Shown here piece by piece: positions 1 through 8,191 of a stretch of 46,810 bases of DNA. This DNA comes from CAZAMB01 sp964486335 (lineage in GTDB: Bacteria > Planctomycetota > Phycisphaerae > UBA1845): assembly GCA_964486335.1 (NCBI GenBank), contig CAZAMB010000024.1, positions 1-46,810 on the forward strand. Reading direction: 5' to 3'. Position numbers and translations under genes: made by a program. Every line of letters begins with the position of its first letter. Position 1 is the stretch's first letter. Below the pieces are notes generated by a model. The model saw only the letters and a program-made list of their open reading frames with translations. It made no database searches and had not been told where the DNA came from.

Positions 1-78
1 GCTCCACGAACAAAAGGACTTATACTATTGACTTGGCTCACTTCATGGGAGGTTCCATTGTGGGGTTCGGGCGGGGTG

Positions 79-2472
79 TCATTCGCCCTGAAGGAGCGCT
101 CGGTACGGTGAGGCGAGTTCGGGTTTTTGAAGTGCTTCATAGATATCAGCCACTGTGTCGGCGGATTGCTTCGTGTAAAGGTGTGAGGGGCCCATCGACG
201 ACTTGAGTTCCTCGAACGCCCGGACGGCGATTGGAGCGGCCTGATCGAATTGTCCGCCCTCGTAGAGTCGGCGCGCCCAGGTCGAACGAAAGACGCTGGT
301 GAGATAGTGGCCGGAGGGCAGGTGGGACTCAGCGATGGCGGTCAGGTCGGCCATGCGGCTTACGGCATCGGCCGGGGAGAGACGTTCGCGTTCCAGTCCT
401 TCGAGGTTGAAACGGACAATGAGCGTGTCCATGTGACCTTCGCCGAATTGCCGGGTGAAGCCATCGGCCACTTCGCGATAGAGCGATTCGGCTTCGTCGC
501 GCTTTCCGATTCTCTTCAGAACCGTGGCGAGGTCGTTTTTGGATACAAGCACGTCGGGATGATCGGAGGCGAGCAGCCTGAGTTGGCCTTCGAGTGATTC
601 GCGGAGGAGTTTCTCGGCGTCGACGTTTTTTCCCTGCAAAAAACAGGTCGTGCCGAGGTTATTGATCGAAACGAGTGTTTCGGGATGTTGATCGCCGAGG
701 AGGCGTCGGCGGAGTTCGACGGTTTTTCGGAGCAGTGTTTCGGCCTCGGCGAGTCGTCCGCGTTCGCGGTAGAGGTCGCCGAGGTTGTTCATGGAAAAGA
801 GCGTATCGGGGTTCTGTTCGCCGAGCGTGCGAAGGCGCGCTTCCAGGGTCTGCTCGTGCATTTTCAGGGCTTCGTCCAACCGGCCCTGATCGGCGCTGAG
901 CGTGGCGAGGTTGTTCATGGCGGTGAGGGTTCTGGCATGGTCGGGGCCGAAGGCTGACTGCGATGCGGATAACGCGCGTTCGAGATGGGGTTGGGCGAGG
1001 TCGTAGATGCCGAGGCTCTGGTAGGTCTGGCCGATAACGCCCTCGAGGGTGGCGCGGACCTTGGGCTGGTCCTTCAATTCGATTTCGATTCTCGCGGCGG
1101 CGTTGCCGAGGATTTCGCGAAGCAGGGTGGTGTCGAGGCTCTTCGCCTTTCGAGGATCGATGTGGGAGAAGGTATCCACGAGGAACTGGTTGACTGATTC
1201 GGCGACGAGGCGTTGCTCGTTTTCAGATTGCCGCGCGGCGCGGGTGTTGAGCAGGGCATAGGTGCTGACGACGGAAGCGACAACGGCCATGGCGACGACG
1301 AGCGCCAGCGCGCCGGAGGCCAGGCGGTGGCGGGCCATCAGTTTACGCAATTGGTAAATCGTACTGTGCGGTCGGGCGAGGATTGGTTGATCGTTGAGGA
1401 ACCGATCGATGTCGTCGGCAAATTCGCCGACGCTCTGGTAACGGTGCTCGCGGTCCTTGGATAGCGATTTGAGAATGATCGTTTCCAGGTCCCGCGGAAG
1501 ATGCGGTTGATGGAGGGTCGGTCGCATCGGAGGCGTTTCGCAGATGGTGCGGGCGGCCTGGGCGATGGACGCCTGTTTGATGTCGTAGGGCAGGCGGCCG
1601 GTGAGCATTTCGTAGAGGATGACGCCGAGGGCATAGACGTCGCTGCGTGTATCGATTTCGGCACGGACTCCCTGGATTTGTTCAGGCGACATGTAGGCGA
1701 GGGTTCCGCGAATTTGTCCGACGTCGGTGGTGATGGTTTCGGCATCGTCGTCGGTGAGTCGGGCGAGGCCGAAGTCGAGGACTTTGACTTCGGGACCGAT
1801 GACGGCGGAGGAGCGCGACGAGCCGCTCGGGTCGTCGTCGGAGATCAAGATGTTTGAGGGTTTGAGGTCGCGATGGAGCACGCCGCGCTGGTGGGCGTAG
1901 CTGATGGCATTGCAGATCTTGCCGAAAAGGGCGAGCTGCGGGCGAAGTTTGCGTGAGTCCCTGGACGAGGCGGCGGCGTCGAGGTCGCGCAGGTAATCCT
2001 TCAGGTTGCGTCCGCGAACAAGTTCCATGGCATAGTAAGGGCGGCCGTCTTCGGTCAGTCCGGCTTCATGGAGGGCGGCGATGTTGGGGTGCTTGAGTCG
2101 GGCCAGGGTCTGAATTTCCCGCTCGAAAAGACGGAATTGCGGCGTCTTCGGCGCAGCGGAACCGCGGGTGACTTTGAGCGCGACGGTACGGCGCGGGTGA
2201 AGCTGATCGGCTTCGTAGACGATTCCCATTCCACCGCGGCCGAGTTCGCGGTTGAGCTGATAGTTGGGGATCGAAGGCGGAGTATCGGCGGTTGTCTGAT
2301 TGATCATGGTGCGATGCGCGGTATTGCCGAACAGAACCTCGACGGCGGGTGAGTCGCCGCTGCCGGAGCCGAGCAGGTTCTCGAATTCGCCGGAACGACC
2401 GGACCAAAGCGCCTGAAGTGCGTTGTCCACCTCATCGGGGGAAACGTCGAATGGGCCGGAGTCGGGATTCAC
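79..2472 (-). CDS. Membrane Ser/Thr protein kinase with C-terminal TPR domain
   Basis: Hanks-type kinase of 797 residues. A ~70-residue N-terminal region precedes a complete kinase domain (about 71-360): glycine loop GRGGMG, ATP-binding Lys100 in VALK, catalytic loop HRDLKPSN with Asp202, DFG at 233-235 and the SPEQ segment of the activation lobe. A single transmembrane helix lies at about 384-408, and the rest (about 410-790) is kinesin-light-chain TPRs of roughly 42 residues, recognisable by repeated MNNLG/INNLG and GRLAEAE motifs. Known topology of this family puts the kinase in the cytoplasm and the TPRs across the membrane. The start is GTG, and its first bases overlap the stop of the upstream sigma-factor gene (GTGA), so the two are probably translationally coupled. 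Inference: the TPR part senses a protein ligand and the kinase modifies sigma-factor-linked regulation. The kinase call is certain; the substrate is unknown. Confidence 0.96.
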   Translation of the reverse strand: MNPDSGPFDVSPDEVDNALQALWSGRSGEFENLLGSGSGDSPAVEVLFGNTAHRTMINQTTADTPPSIPNYQLNRELGRGGMGIVYEADQLHPRRTVALKVTRGSAAPKTPQFRLFEREIQTLARLKHPNIAALHEAGLTEDGRPYYAMELVRGRNLKDYLRDLDAAASSRDSRKLRPQLALFGKICNAISYAHQRGVLHRDLKPSNILISDDDPSGSSRSSAVIGPEVKVLDFGLARLTDDDAETITTDVGQIRGTLAYMSPEQIQGVRAEIDTRSDVYALGVILYEMLTGRLPYDIKQASIAQAARTICETPPMRPTLHQPHLPRDLETIILKSLSKDREHRYQSVGEFADDIDRFLNDQPILARPHSTIYQLRKLMARHRLASGALALVVAMAVVASVVSTYALLNTRAARQSENEQRLVAESVNQFLVDTFSHIDPRKAKSLDTTLLREILGNAAARIEIELKDQPKVRATLEGVIGQTYQSLGIYDLAQPHLERALSASQSAFGPDHARTLTAMNNLATLSADQGRLDEALKMHEQTLEARLRTLGEQNPDTLFSMNNLGDLYRERGRLAEAETLLRKTVELRRRLLGDQHPETLVSINNLGTTCFLQGKNVDAEKLLRESLEGQLRLLASDHPDVLVSKNDLATVLKRIGKRDEAESLYREVADGFTRQFGEGHMDTLIVRFNLEGLERERLSPADAVSRMADLTAIAESHLPSGHYLTSVFRSTWARRLYEGGQFDQAAPIAVRAFEELKSSMGPSHLYTKQSADTVADIYEALQKPELASPYRALLQGE

Positions 2473-3110
2473 GCGGCCCCCCCGCTTTCGAGCGACATGG
2501 CGGCGGTCATTCGCTCGCGGAGAGCACGGACGGCGCGAAGCAGGGTCATGGCGGCGGCTTCACGAGTCGTGCCGGTTTGCTGGGCGATCTGGGCAGTGGA
2601 TAACTGATCGAAGAAGGCCATGGTGATGGCGGCGCGGTATTCGGGCCGAAGCCGGCTGAGTTCAAACATGGCGCGGCGAATCTGATCGTCGCGGACGGCG
2701 GCACTGAGCGGGGAGGTGGCGCTGGCGGAGAGAAACTGCCAGAGGGGACCTGCATCGGAGAGTTGGGTGAAGGTGCTGTCGAGCGACGCGGGCGACGGCC
2801 TTCCGCGTCCCGCACCGACCGGGTTTCGGATGTGGTCGGCCACGCGACGGGCGACGATGGTCGATGCGAAGGCACGAAGGCCCGCGACCGAATCGTTTTG
2901 TAGCGTCGATAGTCCGCGCAACAGTGCCTCCATGGATTGCTGCTTGATATCCTCGACCGCGGCGACGTCTGCGGCCGCGGGTTGCAGACGCGCGTAGACC
3001 ATCAGGCGCACGCGGTCGTCCATGACGGCCGCGACGGTATCGACGGCGGCGCGCGATCCGCTGATCGCCTCGCGGACGAGTTGGTCGGTCAGTTCCGTTG
3101 CGGGTCTCAT
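2469..3110 (-). CDS. ECF-type RNA polymerase sigma factor
   Basis: Sigma-70 family protein of 213 residues with the two-domain ECF layout. A helical region 2 occupies about residues 15-95 (VEDIKQQSMEALLRGL, then a DHIRN segment), a variable linker follows, and region 4 at about 150-205 has a helix-turn-helix (LSTAQIAQQTGTTREAA). It would direct RNA polymerase to a small regulon. The ATG at 3110 is the first in-frame start and has no strong Shine-Dalgarno. Its stop overlaps the GTG start of the Ser/Thr kinase, so the pair forms one operon. Sigma factors encoded next to Ser/Thr kinases are a known planctomycete theme, and no anti-sigma factor is visible here; control by the kinase is an inference. 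No other family fits better. Confidence 0.88.
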   Translation of the reverse strand: MRPATELTDQLVREAISGSRAAVDTVAAVMDDRVRLMVYARLQPAAADVAAVEDIKQQSMEALLRGLSTLQNDSVAGLRAFASTIVARRVADHIRNPVGAGRGRPSPASLDSTFTQLSDAGPLWQFLSASATSPLSAAVRDDQIRRAMFELSRLRPEYRAAITMAFFDQLSTAQIAQQTGTTREAAAMTLLRAVRALRERMTAAMSLESGGAA

Positions 3111-3366
3111 TAGCGAAATCTTATCAAAAAGCAGCGCGTGGCCGCAAAGATTCCGCCGGAATCCGCGAGGGTCCGATCATCCCGCCGGTTGCCTGTATTC
3201 AACAAGTCGCCGCAAAGCCGCGAGAGTAACGGTCTTTTCCAGAAAACCTGGCAGTGACCGCAGCATCACGGAAAAAAACAATCGCGTGTTACGTTGGCTC
3301 GAATGCCGCGACTCTTGATAGGGACCGGAGTGGATCACATTGCTAACCCTATTGGAGCCCTAAGCC

Positions 3367-5673
3367 ATGAATCAGACCCTACGACCTATTCTCGTTGCAT
3401 CCGTGATGGCCGTCTTCGGACTTCCCGCGCGGGCGGACATCGATACCGGAGAGTTCACGTATCAGGGGCAGATCAAACTGAACGGCCTGCCGGTGACCGA
3501 CCTTTGCGATTTCTCGCTGAGTCTCTGGGATAGTGCCACGAGCACGGCACCGGCGGACCAGGTCGGTCCGACGCTGACGTTTGACGGGATCGGCGGCAAC
3601 GCGGGTCCGGTGGATGTAGTGAACGGGTTTTTTTCGGTCATGCTGGACTTCGGACCGGAGGCTTTCACGGATGAGGCGCGCTGGCTGGAAGTGGCAGTTC
3701 GATGTCCGGCCGGCGTGGGCGACTATTCGATTCTATCGCCGCGGGAGCGAATGACGGGCGCGCCGTATGCGATTCATACGCGAGGAATCTTCGTGGACGA
3801 TGCGGGCAATGTCGGCATCGGAAGCGACAATCCGCGGGAGAAGCTCGAAGTTCATGGGAATATTGCCATCGTGGATGCGGGACTAGACCCCTATCTTGAA
3901 CTACAAGCGGATACGATGGTGATGCGACTGCGGGCGCTGGACGGTACGGGTTTTGCCGTAACGGACGACCGCGATCAGCCGCACATGGTGGTTGGATCAC
4001 GCGGAGAGGGCGTGGGCATTGGTACGACGCGACCGGAAGCACTTCTCCATGTGACGGGCGCGGGGCGTTTTCGAGGAAACCACATTGCTTACTTTGAGAG
4101 CAATTCGGGACCGGCGAGTGACGGCATCGCCATTCAACTGAGCAACCCCCATACGAATCGAGAAAACAACTTCATCACGTTTTACAACGGAGACCGCCTG
4201 GTCACGGGTCGCATCGAGGGGTTTGACCGCGAGTTCGGCGACTGGATCGCTCCGCCACCCATTCCGGATGTCGGGCTGACGTTTGATCCGGGGATCAGCT
4301 ACAACGAGGATTGGTACACGCCGGGAACGTTGCCGTCGCTCTCATTCTCGCCGGGCTCACTGCCCACCGTGAACTTCTCAGCGGGGAGTCTGCCGACCGC
4401 GAACTTTGCTCCCGGTACGCTGCCCTCGGTGAACTTCACACCCGGCACGCTACCCACATTGAGTTTTTCGCCGGGGACTCTGCCGACGGCGAACTTCACG
4501 CCGGGCACGTTGCCATCGGTGGTATGGGACGACGGATCGCTTCCGAGTTTCAGCGGTCAATACTGCAATGTCGTGGGCATCAGCGTGCTTTGCGGATTTA
4601 GTTGGAGCGCGGGATCGACGCCCACGTTGAGCTTTTCCGCCGGGACACTTCCCTCGCTGACGTTCAACGGCGGCTCGCTGCCGTCGGCGACGTTCAACGG
4701 AGGTTCGTTGCCGACCCTTAACTTCACGCCGGGGACTCTGCCGTCTTTGACATTCAACGGAGGCTCGCTGCCGAGTCTGAACTTTTCCGGCGGATCGCTT
4801 CCATCGGCCAGCCTGAACAGAGGCACCTTGCCGAGAATCGAGAAACCGCCGTTCCTTCTTAGTCCGCCGGTGCTGTCGTTCGACCCGCCCACGCGCGAGG
4901 AACTCGAGGCGCTCTACTGCTGGGCGTTGGAAAACGGTCACACCGACGTCGTTCAACTCGACCCTGTTTCCATCGCCATGGCCAATCTCAGACAGCAGGT
5001 GGCCGCAAGCTGCAAGGACGAAGGCGTGACGTACGGCTCGAAGGGCGCGGACTACGCGGAATACCTGCCGAAGATGAATCCTTCGGATCAATTCCAGCTT
5101 GGTCAGATCGTAGGCGTTCACGGCGGGAAAGTGAGCCTGAAGACCGAAGGCGCGGAGCAGATCATGGCGATCTCGCGCGCACCGGTGGTGGTGGGCAACG
5201 TTCCGCCGGATTCGGAAAGACACAACTTCGTGACGGTGGGATTCATGGGTCAGCTTCCGGTGGTGGTGCGCGGCAAGGTGTTCGCGGGTGACTACATCAT
5301 TCCGTCGGGTCGCGAGGATGGGACGGCCAAGGCGGTGCGGCCAGAGAATCTCACGATCGACCATATCGGTCGGACGCTTGGTCGGGCGTGGTCGGAATCG
5401 GAAAACAACTTGTACAGCCTGATCAACGTGGCCATCGGATTGAATGGATACGAAGAGAAGGTCGTTTTGCAGGAGCATCAGCGGCGATTGGATTCGCAAA
5501 CGAGCAGGCTTGAGGGGTTGGTTTCGGAGAACGCGCGCTTGAAGGGCGAACTGGCGTCGATGGAGGATCGGATGGAGTCGCTCGTTGCGGCGGTTCGCGC
5601 GCTGGAGGACCAAGCGGCGGCGGGTTCGAATTGCGATCGTCCGGTGGCGATGACGGGTTCGGTTCGTCCGTAA
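3367..5673 (+). CDS. Secreted fibre-like protein with 16 decapeptide repeats and C-terminal coiled coil
   Basis: Protein of 768 residues with an N-terminal signal peptide (cleavage likely after ARA, about residue 23). Two short tail-fibre/adhesin-like segments follow (GNVGIGSDNPREKLEVHG at about 150 and VGIGTTRPEALLHVTG near 218), a motif common in trimeric surface fibres. Residues 320-495 hold sixteen 10-residue repeats, G-[ST]-L-P-[ST]-x-[NST]-F-x-x, split 8+8 by a 16-residue insert with two cysteines. The next domain starts around DYAEYLP (about residue 560) and resembles domains near the C-termini of phage/prophage tail-fibre proteins, such as autoproteolytic fibre domains; that likeness is by motif only. 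The last ~70 residues are a charged heptad coiled coil. Probably an extracellular trimeric fibre. It lies 23 bp before a small secreted EF-hand protein, likely one transcript. Exact function unknown. Confidence 0.85.
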   Translation: MNQTLRPILVASVMAVFGLPARADIDTGEFTYQGQIKLNGLPVTDLCDFSLSLWDSATSTAPADQVGPTLTFDGIGGNAGPVDVVNGFFSVMLDFGPEAFTDEARWLEVAVRCPAGVGDYSILSPRERMTGAPYAIHTRGIFVDDAGNVGIGSDNPREKLEVHGNIAIVDAGLDPYLELQADTMVMRLRALDGTGFAVTDDRDQPHMVVGSRGEGVGIGTTRPEALLHVTGAGRFRGNHIAYFESNSGPASDGIAIQLSNPHTNRENNFITFYNGDRLVTGRIEGFDREFGDWIAPPPIPDVGLTFDPGISYNEDWYTPGTLPSLSFSPGSLPTVNFSAGSLPTANFAPGTLPSVNFTPGTLPTLSFSPGTLPTANFTPGTLPSVVWDDGSLPSFSGQYCNVVGISVLCGFSWSAGSTPTLSFSAGTLPSLTFNGGSLPSATFNGGSLPTLNFTPGTLPSLTFNGGSLPSLNFSGGSLPSASLNRGTLPRIEKPPFLLSPPVLSFDPPTREELEALYCWALENGHTDVVQLDPVSIAMANLRQQVAASCKDEGVTYGSKGADYAEYLPKMNPSDQFQLGQIVGVHGGKVSLKTEGAEQIMAISRAPVVVGNVPPDSERHNFVTVGFMGQLPVVVRGKVFAGDYIIPSGREDGTAKAVRPENLTIDHIGRTLGRAWSESENNLYSLINVAIGLNGYEEKVVLQEHQRRLDSQTSRLEGLVSENARLKGELASMEDRMESLVAAVRALEDQAAAGSNCDRPVAMTGSVRP
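4324..4851 (+). repeat. Sixteen 30-bp in-frame tandem units in an 8+8 arrangement
   Basis: Units begin every 30 bp from 4324 to 4534 (eight units) and again from 4612 to 4822 (eight units). A 48-bp insert at 4564-4611 encodes 16 residues with two Cys. Each unit encodes G-[ST]-L-P-[ST]-x-[NST]-F-x-[PAG]; the eighth unit of each half is degenerate after its fifth residue or earlier. DNA identity between units is partial and the protein consensus is better conserved, so selection acts on the peptide. Confidence 0.93.
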
Positions 5674-5696
5674 AGCAGAGAGCAAGGAGCAAAGCG

Positions 5697-6110
5697 ATGA
5701 GACTCGAACGAATGACGAACGTCGTGCTGGGTTGCGGACTCTGCCTTTCGATGACGATGATCGCGCCGGCCGGTGATCCGGGATACGAGATGGCGCGATC
5801 GACGACGGGCAGCGGAGGGACGCTTGTCGGCGGCGGGTTTGAGCTGCGCGGAGCCGTGGAAAAAGGGACGCACACCGGCATGACCGGCGGCGGTTTTGCG
5901 TTGCACAGCGGTTTCAACGTCCCGGTCGCACCGACGGACTGTGATGAGGACGGGGGCGTGACGCTGCTGGATTACGGCGTGTTTGAGTTCTGCCTGTCGG
6001 GGCCGGACTTATCCTTTGAACCGGGCTGCGAGTGTTACGACGTGAACCGCGACGGGGCGATCGACCTCGTGGACTTCGCTCAGGCGCAGGCGGCGTTCAG
6101 CGGGCCGTGA
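5697..6110 (+). CDS. Small secreted protein with paired EF-hand/dockerin-like motifs
   Basis: Protein of 137 residues starting at the ATG preceded by AAGGAGC; an upstream in-frame extension would overlap the fibre gene and has no ribosome site. The N-terminus is a signal peptide (hydrophobic VVLGCGLCLSM). A glycine-rich middle (GGGFELRG, GGGFALHSGF) resembles the end of a secreted beta-domain. The last ~55 residues contain two calcium-loop-like segments, DCDEDGGVTLLDYGVF and DVNRDGAIDLVDFAQ, spaced as in type I dockerin modules and ending in AFSGP. Calcium binding and a cell-surface or matrix-docking role are inferred from the motifs. It follows the fibre gene by 23 bp and may be its partner. 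The rest of the protein is not recognised. Confidence 0.82.
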   Translation: MRLERMTNVVLGCGLCLSMTMIAPAGDPGYEMARSTTGSGGTLVGGGFELRGAVEKGTHTGMTGGGFALHSGFNVPVAPTDCDEDGGVTLLDYGVFEFCLSGPDLSFEPGCECYDVNRDGAIDLVDFAQAQAAFSGP

Positions 6111-6212
6111 TCGTTCGACCTTGCCGCGAAAGTCGTCAGGAATCGGAGAGGTTCGGCGGGCGGGTTCATATTTGATTTCATGCCGCCAACGTCCGGCGTC
6201 ACATACGAACAT

Positions 6213-7334
6213 TCAGCCGACGCGGGCCGTGTCGGTGATTGCGTCGTCCACCGCGCGGCCGGCGAGGACGTTTTCGTAGACGCGCTCGTGTTGTTCGATG
6301 CAGCGGCGGAGTCCGAAGACCTCGAAGGCCTGTCCGTGGGCCGTTTCCTTCGCCTTGGCCTGATTCGGCCGATCCTCGATGAGTTTCGCCAGCGGAACGA
6401 CCGCACTCTTACCGTGAATCCGCTTGAAGAGCAGTCCATTGACCTTGTTGGCGATGAGTTCGGTCACGGCGTATCCAGCGGCGGCCAGAACGGCCGTTTT
6501 GGACGCCATGGCCCACGCGACGGCGGTGGTGGAGACGTCGGCGTCGGAAGCGATCACCATTGCGTCGGCGATGGGAATCAACTCGTCGAACGGAATATCG
6601 GGATCAGGGAGAACGATGGTCGGCCGGGAGGGCATGGTGGCGGCGAACCGAGCGATCCGGGATCGGTTCCGCTGCGCATTGGGGACCAGCACTTTCACGT
6701 TACCCGAAAGGTGGTTGAGCAGCGCGCCGGCCCAGAAGGATTCGAGACTCGCGTTTTCGTTGTCAGGAGCGTCGCCGGGCAAAATGACGTAATCATTGGC
6801 GGCGATGCCGAGCTGCTGACGAAGGGTACTGTTCTTGATGCGGTTGACGACAGCGAAGTCCACGCCGGGGCGAACGGTAACGCAGACGGCGGCGGGCACG
6901 CCGCCTTCGATGAGTCGGCGCCGAACGCGGTCGCAACTGCAAACGAGCGCGAAGTCGCGCGGCCGGGCGATGGTGCGAAACAGTTTTACGTTGCGGTGGG
7001 CGATGGTCGGATCGAACAGCTCGACAATCAGCGGGCGGTGGGCGGCCATGGCGGCGACGGCGGCGGCATGCGGACCCCACGCGTGAATCACATCGCAGGG
7101 TTCGCGGGCGAGCCAACGGGAAAAAAGCGCTGCGGCGAGAGCATTGAGTCCGGCCCATCGGCGCACGACATGGACAGGACGAGCCATGCTCCGAAGCGTC
7201 GGGCCAATCGTCGGATTCAGCGTGGCGACGCGATGCGAGAAGCGATCGCGCGGAAGCCGGTCGAGCAACTGAAAGAAGGCGACGCGCTGTTGCCAGTCGA
7301 ATGTCTCGTCGAAAAGATGAATGATCCGGTTCAT
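6213..7334 (-). CDS. Glycosyltransferase, GT-B fold (GT4-like)
   Basis: Protein of 373 residues beginning MNRIIHLFDE and laid out like family-4 glycosyltransferases. The N-terminal Rossmann half contains DVIHAWGPHAAAVAA, the typical 'in which place is the glycan made' segment. The second half includes VRPGVDF, the PIADAMVIASDAD segment and, in place of the usual E-x7-E region, the AVAWAMASKTAVLA helix and the GLLF motif. It would transfer a sugar from a nucleotide-sugar donor to an envelope or exported glycan at the cytoplasmic membrane; donor and acceptor cannot be told. The canonical second glutamate of the E-x7-E motif is not obvious, so activity is less certain than fold. It is separated from the upstream lipoprotein gene by 173 bp containing a hairpin, so it may have its own promoter. 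Confidence 0.8.
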   Translation of the reverse strand: MNRIIHLFDETFDWQQRVAFFQLLDRLPRDRFSHRVATLNPTIGPTLRSMARPVHVVRRWAGLNALAAALFSRWLAREPCDVIHAWGPHAAAVAAMAAHRPLIVELFDPTIAHRNVKLFRTIARPRDFALVCSCDRVRRRLIEGGVPAAVCVTVRPGVDFAVVNRIKNSTLRQQLGIAANDYVILPGDAPDNENASLESFWAGALLNHLSGNVKVLVPNAQRNRSRIARFAATMPSRPTIVLPDPDIPFDELIPIADAMVIASDADVSTTAVAWAMASKTAVLAAAGYAVTELIANKVNGLLFKRIHGKSAVVPLAKLIEDRPNQAKAKETAHGQAFEVFGLRRCIEQHERVYENVLAGRAVDDAITDTARVG

Positions 7335-7370
7335 GGGTTAATGCACGGTTGCCACGAACTCATCGGTGAA

Positions 7371-7423
7371 CCCCCCATCGGGCGTCCGTTCCGGTCGCCC
7401 GATGCCCTCCGTAGCAAGGGGGG
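7371..7423. terminator. Hairpin between lipoprotein gene and glycosyltransferase gene
   Basis: A perfect 9-bp stem (CATCGGGCG at 7376-7384 with CGCCCGATG at 7396-7404, 11-nt loop) is flanked by a C-run (7371-7376) that could alternatively pair with the G-run at 7418-7423. No U-tract follows on either strand. It lies downstream of the minus-strand lipoprotein gene and upstream of the minus-strand glycosyltransferase, so terminator or leader structure are both possible. Confidence 0.4.
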
Positions 7424-7507
7424 CGGCCGCGCGACAGCCCATTGTTGGCTGGGTCCACCGATGTCGATCATGAACGGCAGCGATTATAGACAAGCGGAAT
7501 CGACCAG

Positions 7508-8191
7508 CTATTCTCCGGTTCGATGTTCGTGAAAGAGGCGGGCGATGTCGACGGCGAGCTTGGCCGTCAGCACGCGTGAAATCGCGTCCTTTGTTTTTTC
7601 CCTGAGCACGGCACCGCCGGTCATGCGGGCGGTGACCGACTCACCCTCCGGACTGGCAGGCCAAAGGCGCACGCGGGACCGCGACTCCTTCTCATGGGTG
7701 TTGAGCACCTTGACGGTGACGGCAAAGTAGGCGGCTTCGGCGGCGTCGGTGATTTGCTCATCGGCGAGGAAATCCTGAACCTCGATCCACAGCACCTGAT
7801 CGGCCCCGGTCATCTCGCCGATTTCCCGGGCGCTGAACTTGTTGAAGTCCTCGACCGTGCGTCGCAGAGAGTCCTCGGTTTCGATGGGGATTACCTTGGT
7901 CGCGGATTGCGTGCGAAGAAGTTCCTGGCTGAGATCATCCCAAAGGAAGCGCCGCGCGGCGGGCCAATCGATTCGTTCGTGCACGTCGTCAATGAAGACG
8001 AGCAGCGGTCCGTCGGCGAGCTTGAACTTCGCCTCGACCTTTTCACCGCGCCCGCCGAAGAGATACGATCCGGTCAGACATCCCGTGCATGAAAGGAGCC
8101 ATCCGGCAAGGAGCGACAATCGCAGTGCCGATGACCGGCGCGGCTGCAAACGAAACCGGTTCGGCGGACTAGAGTTCGACGGTGTAATCAT
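7508..8191 (-). CDS. Putative lipoprotein, paralogue of its upstream neighbour
   Basis: Protein of 227 residues with a basic N-terminus, a hydrophobic stretch and a lipobox-like LSCTGC, so probably exported and lipidated. The soluble part carries IGEMTGADQVLWIEVQDF, matching in position and pattern the VGRRFDADYVIYVEVVGF segment of the next upstream gene. Both also have a shared LxxELxxR... helix before it and end in a helix with AKLAVDIARLF / AEEVARKFYDY. This looks like the fold of small outer-membrane lipoproteins that help assemble envelope machines (LpoB/GNA1162-like), but that is a guess from secondary-structure pattern. The start overlaps the upstream gene by 23 bp. Function unknown. 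Confidence 0.75.
   Translation of the reverse strand: MITPSNSSPPNRFRLQPRRSSALRLSLLAGWLLSCTGCLTGSYLFGGRGEKVEAKFKLADGPLLVFIDDVHERIDWPAARRFLWDDLSQELLRTQSATKVIPIETEDSLRRTVEDFNKFSAREIGEMTGADQVLWIEVQDFLADEQITDAAEAAYFAVTVKVLNTHEKESRSRVRLWPASPEGESVTARMTGGAVLREKTKDAISRVLTAKLAVDIARLFHEHRTGE

Noticed and set aside
4324..4851. 30-bp periodicity that could suggest a CRISPR array
   Set aside because: The units are in frame with the coding sequence, are not identical, and lack spacers; they encode a protein repeat.
4450..5685. Long minus-strand open frame (411 codons) opposite the fibre gene
   Set aside because: Shadow of the plus-strand gene; no signal, domain or ribosome site, and arginine/histidine-rich composition typical of antisense frames.
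6180..7532. Plus-strand frame of 450 codons
   Set aside because: Lies antisense to the glycosyltransferase, whose motifs are clear; no domain.
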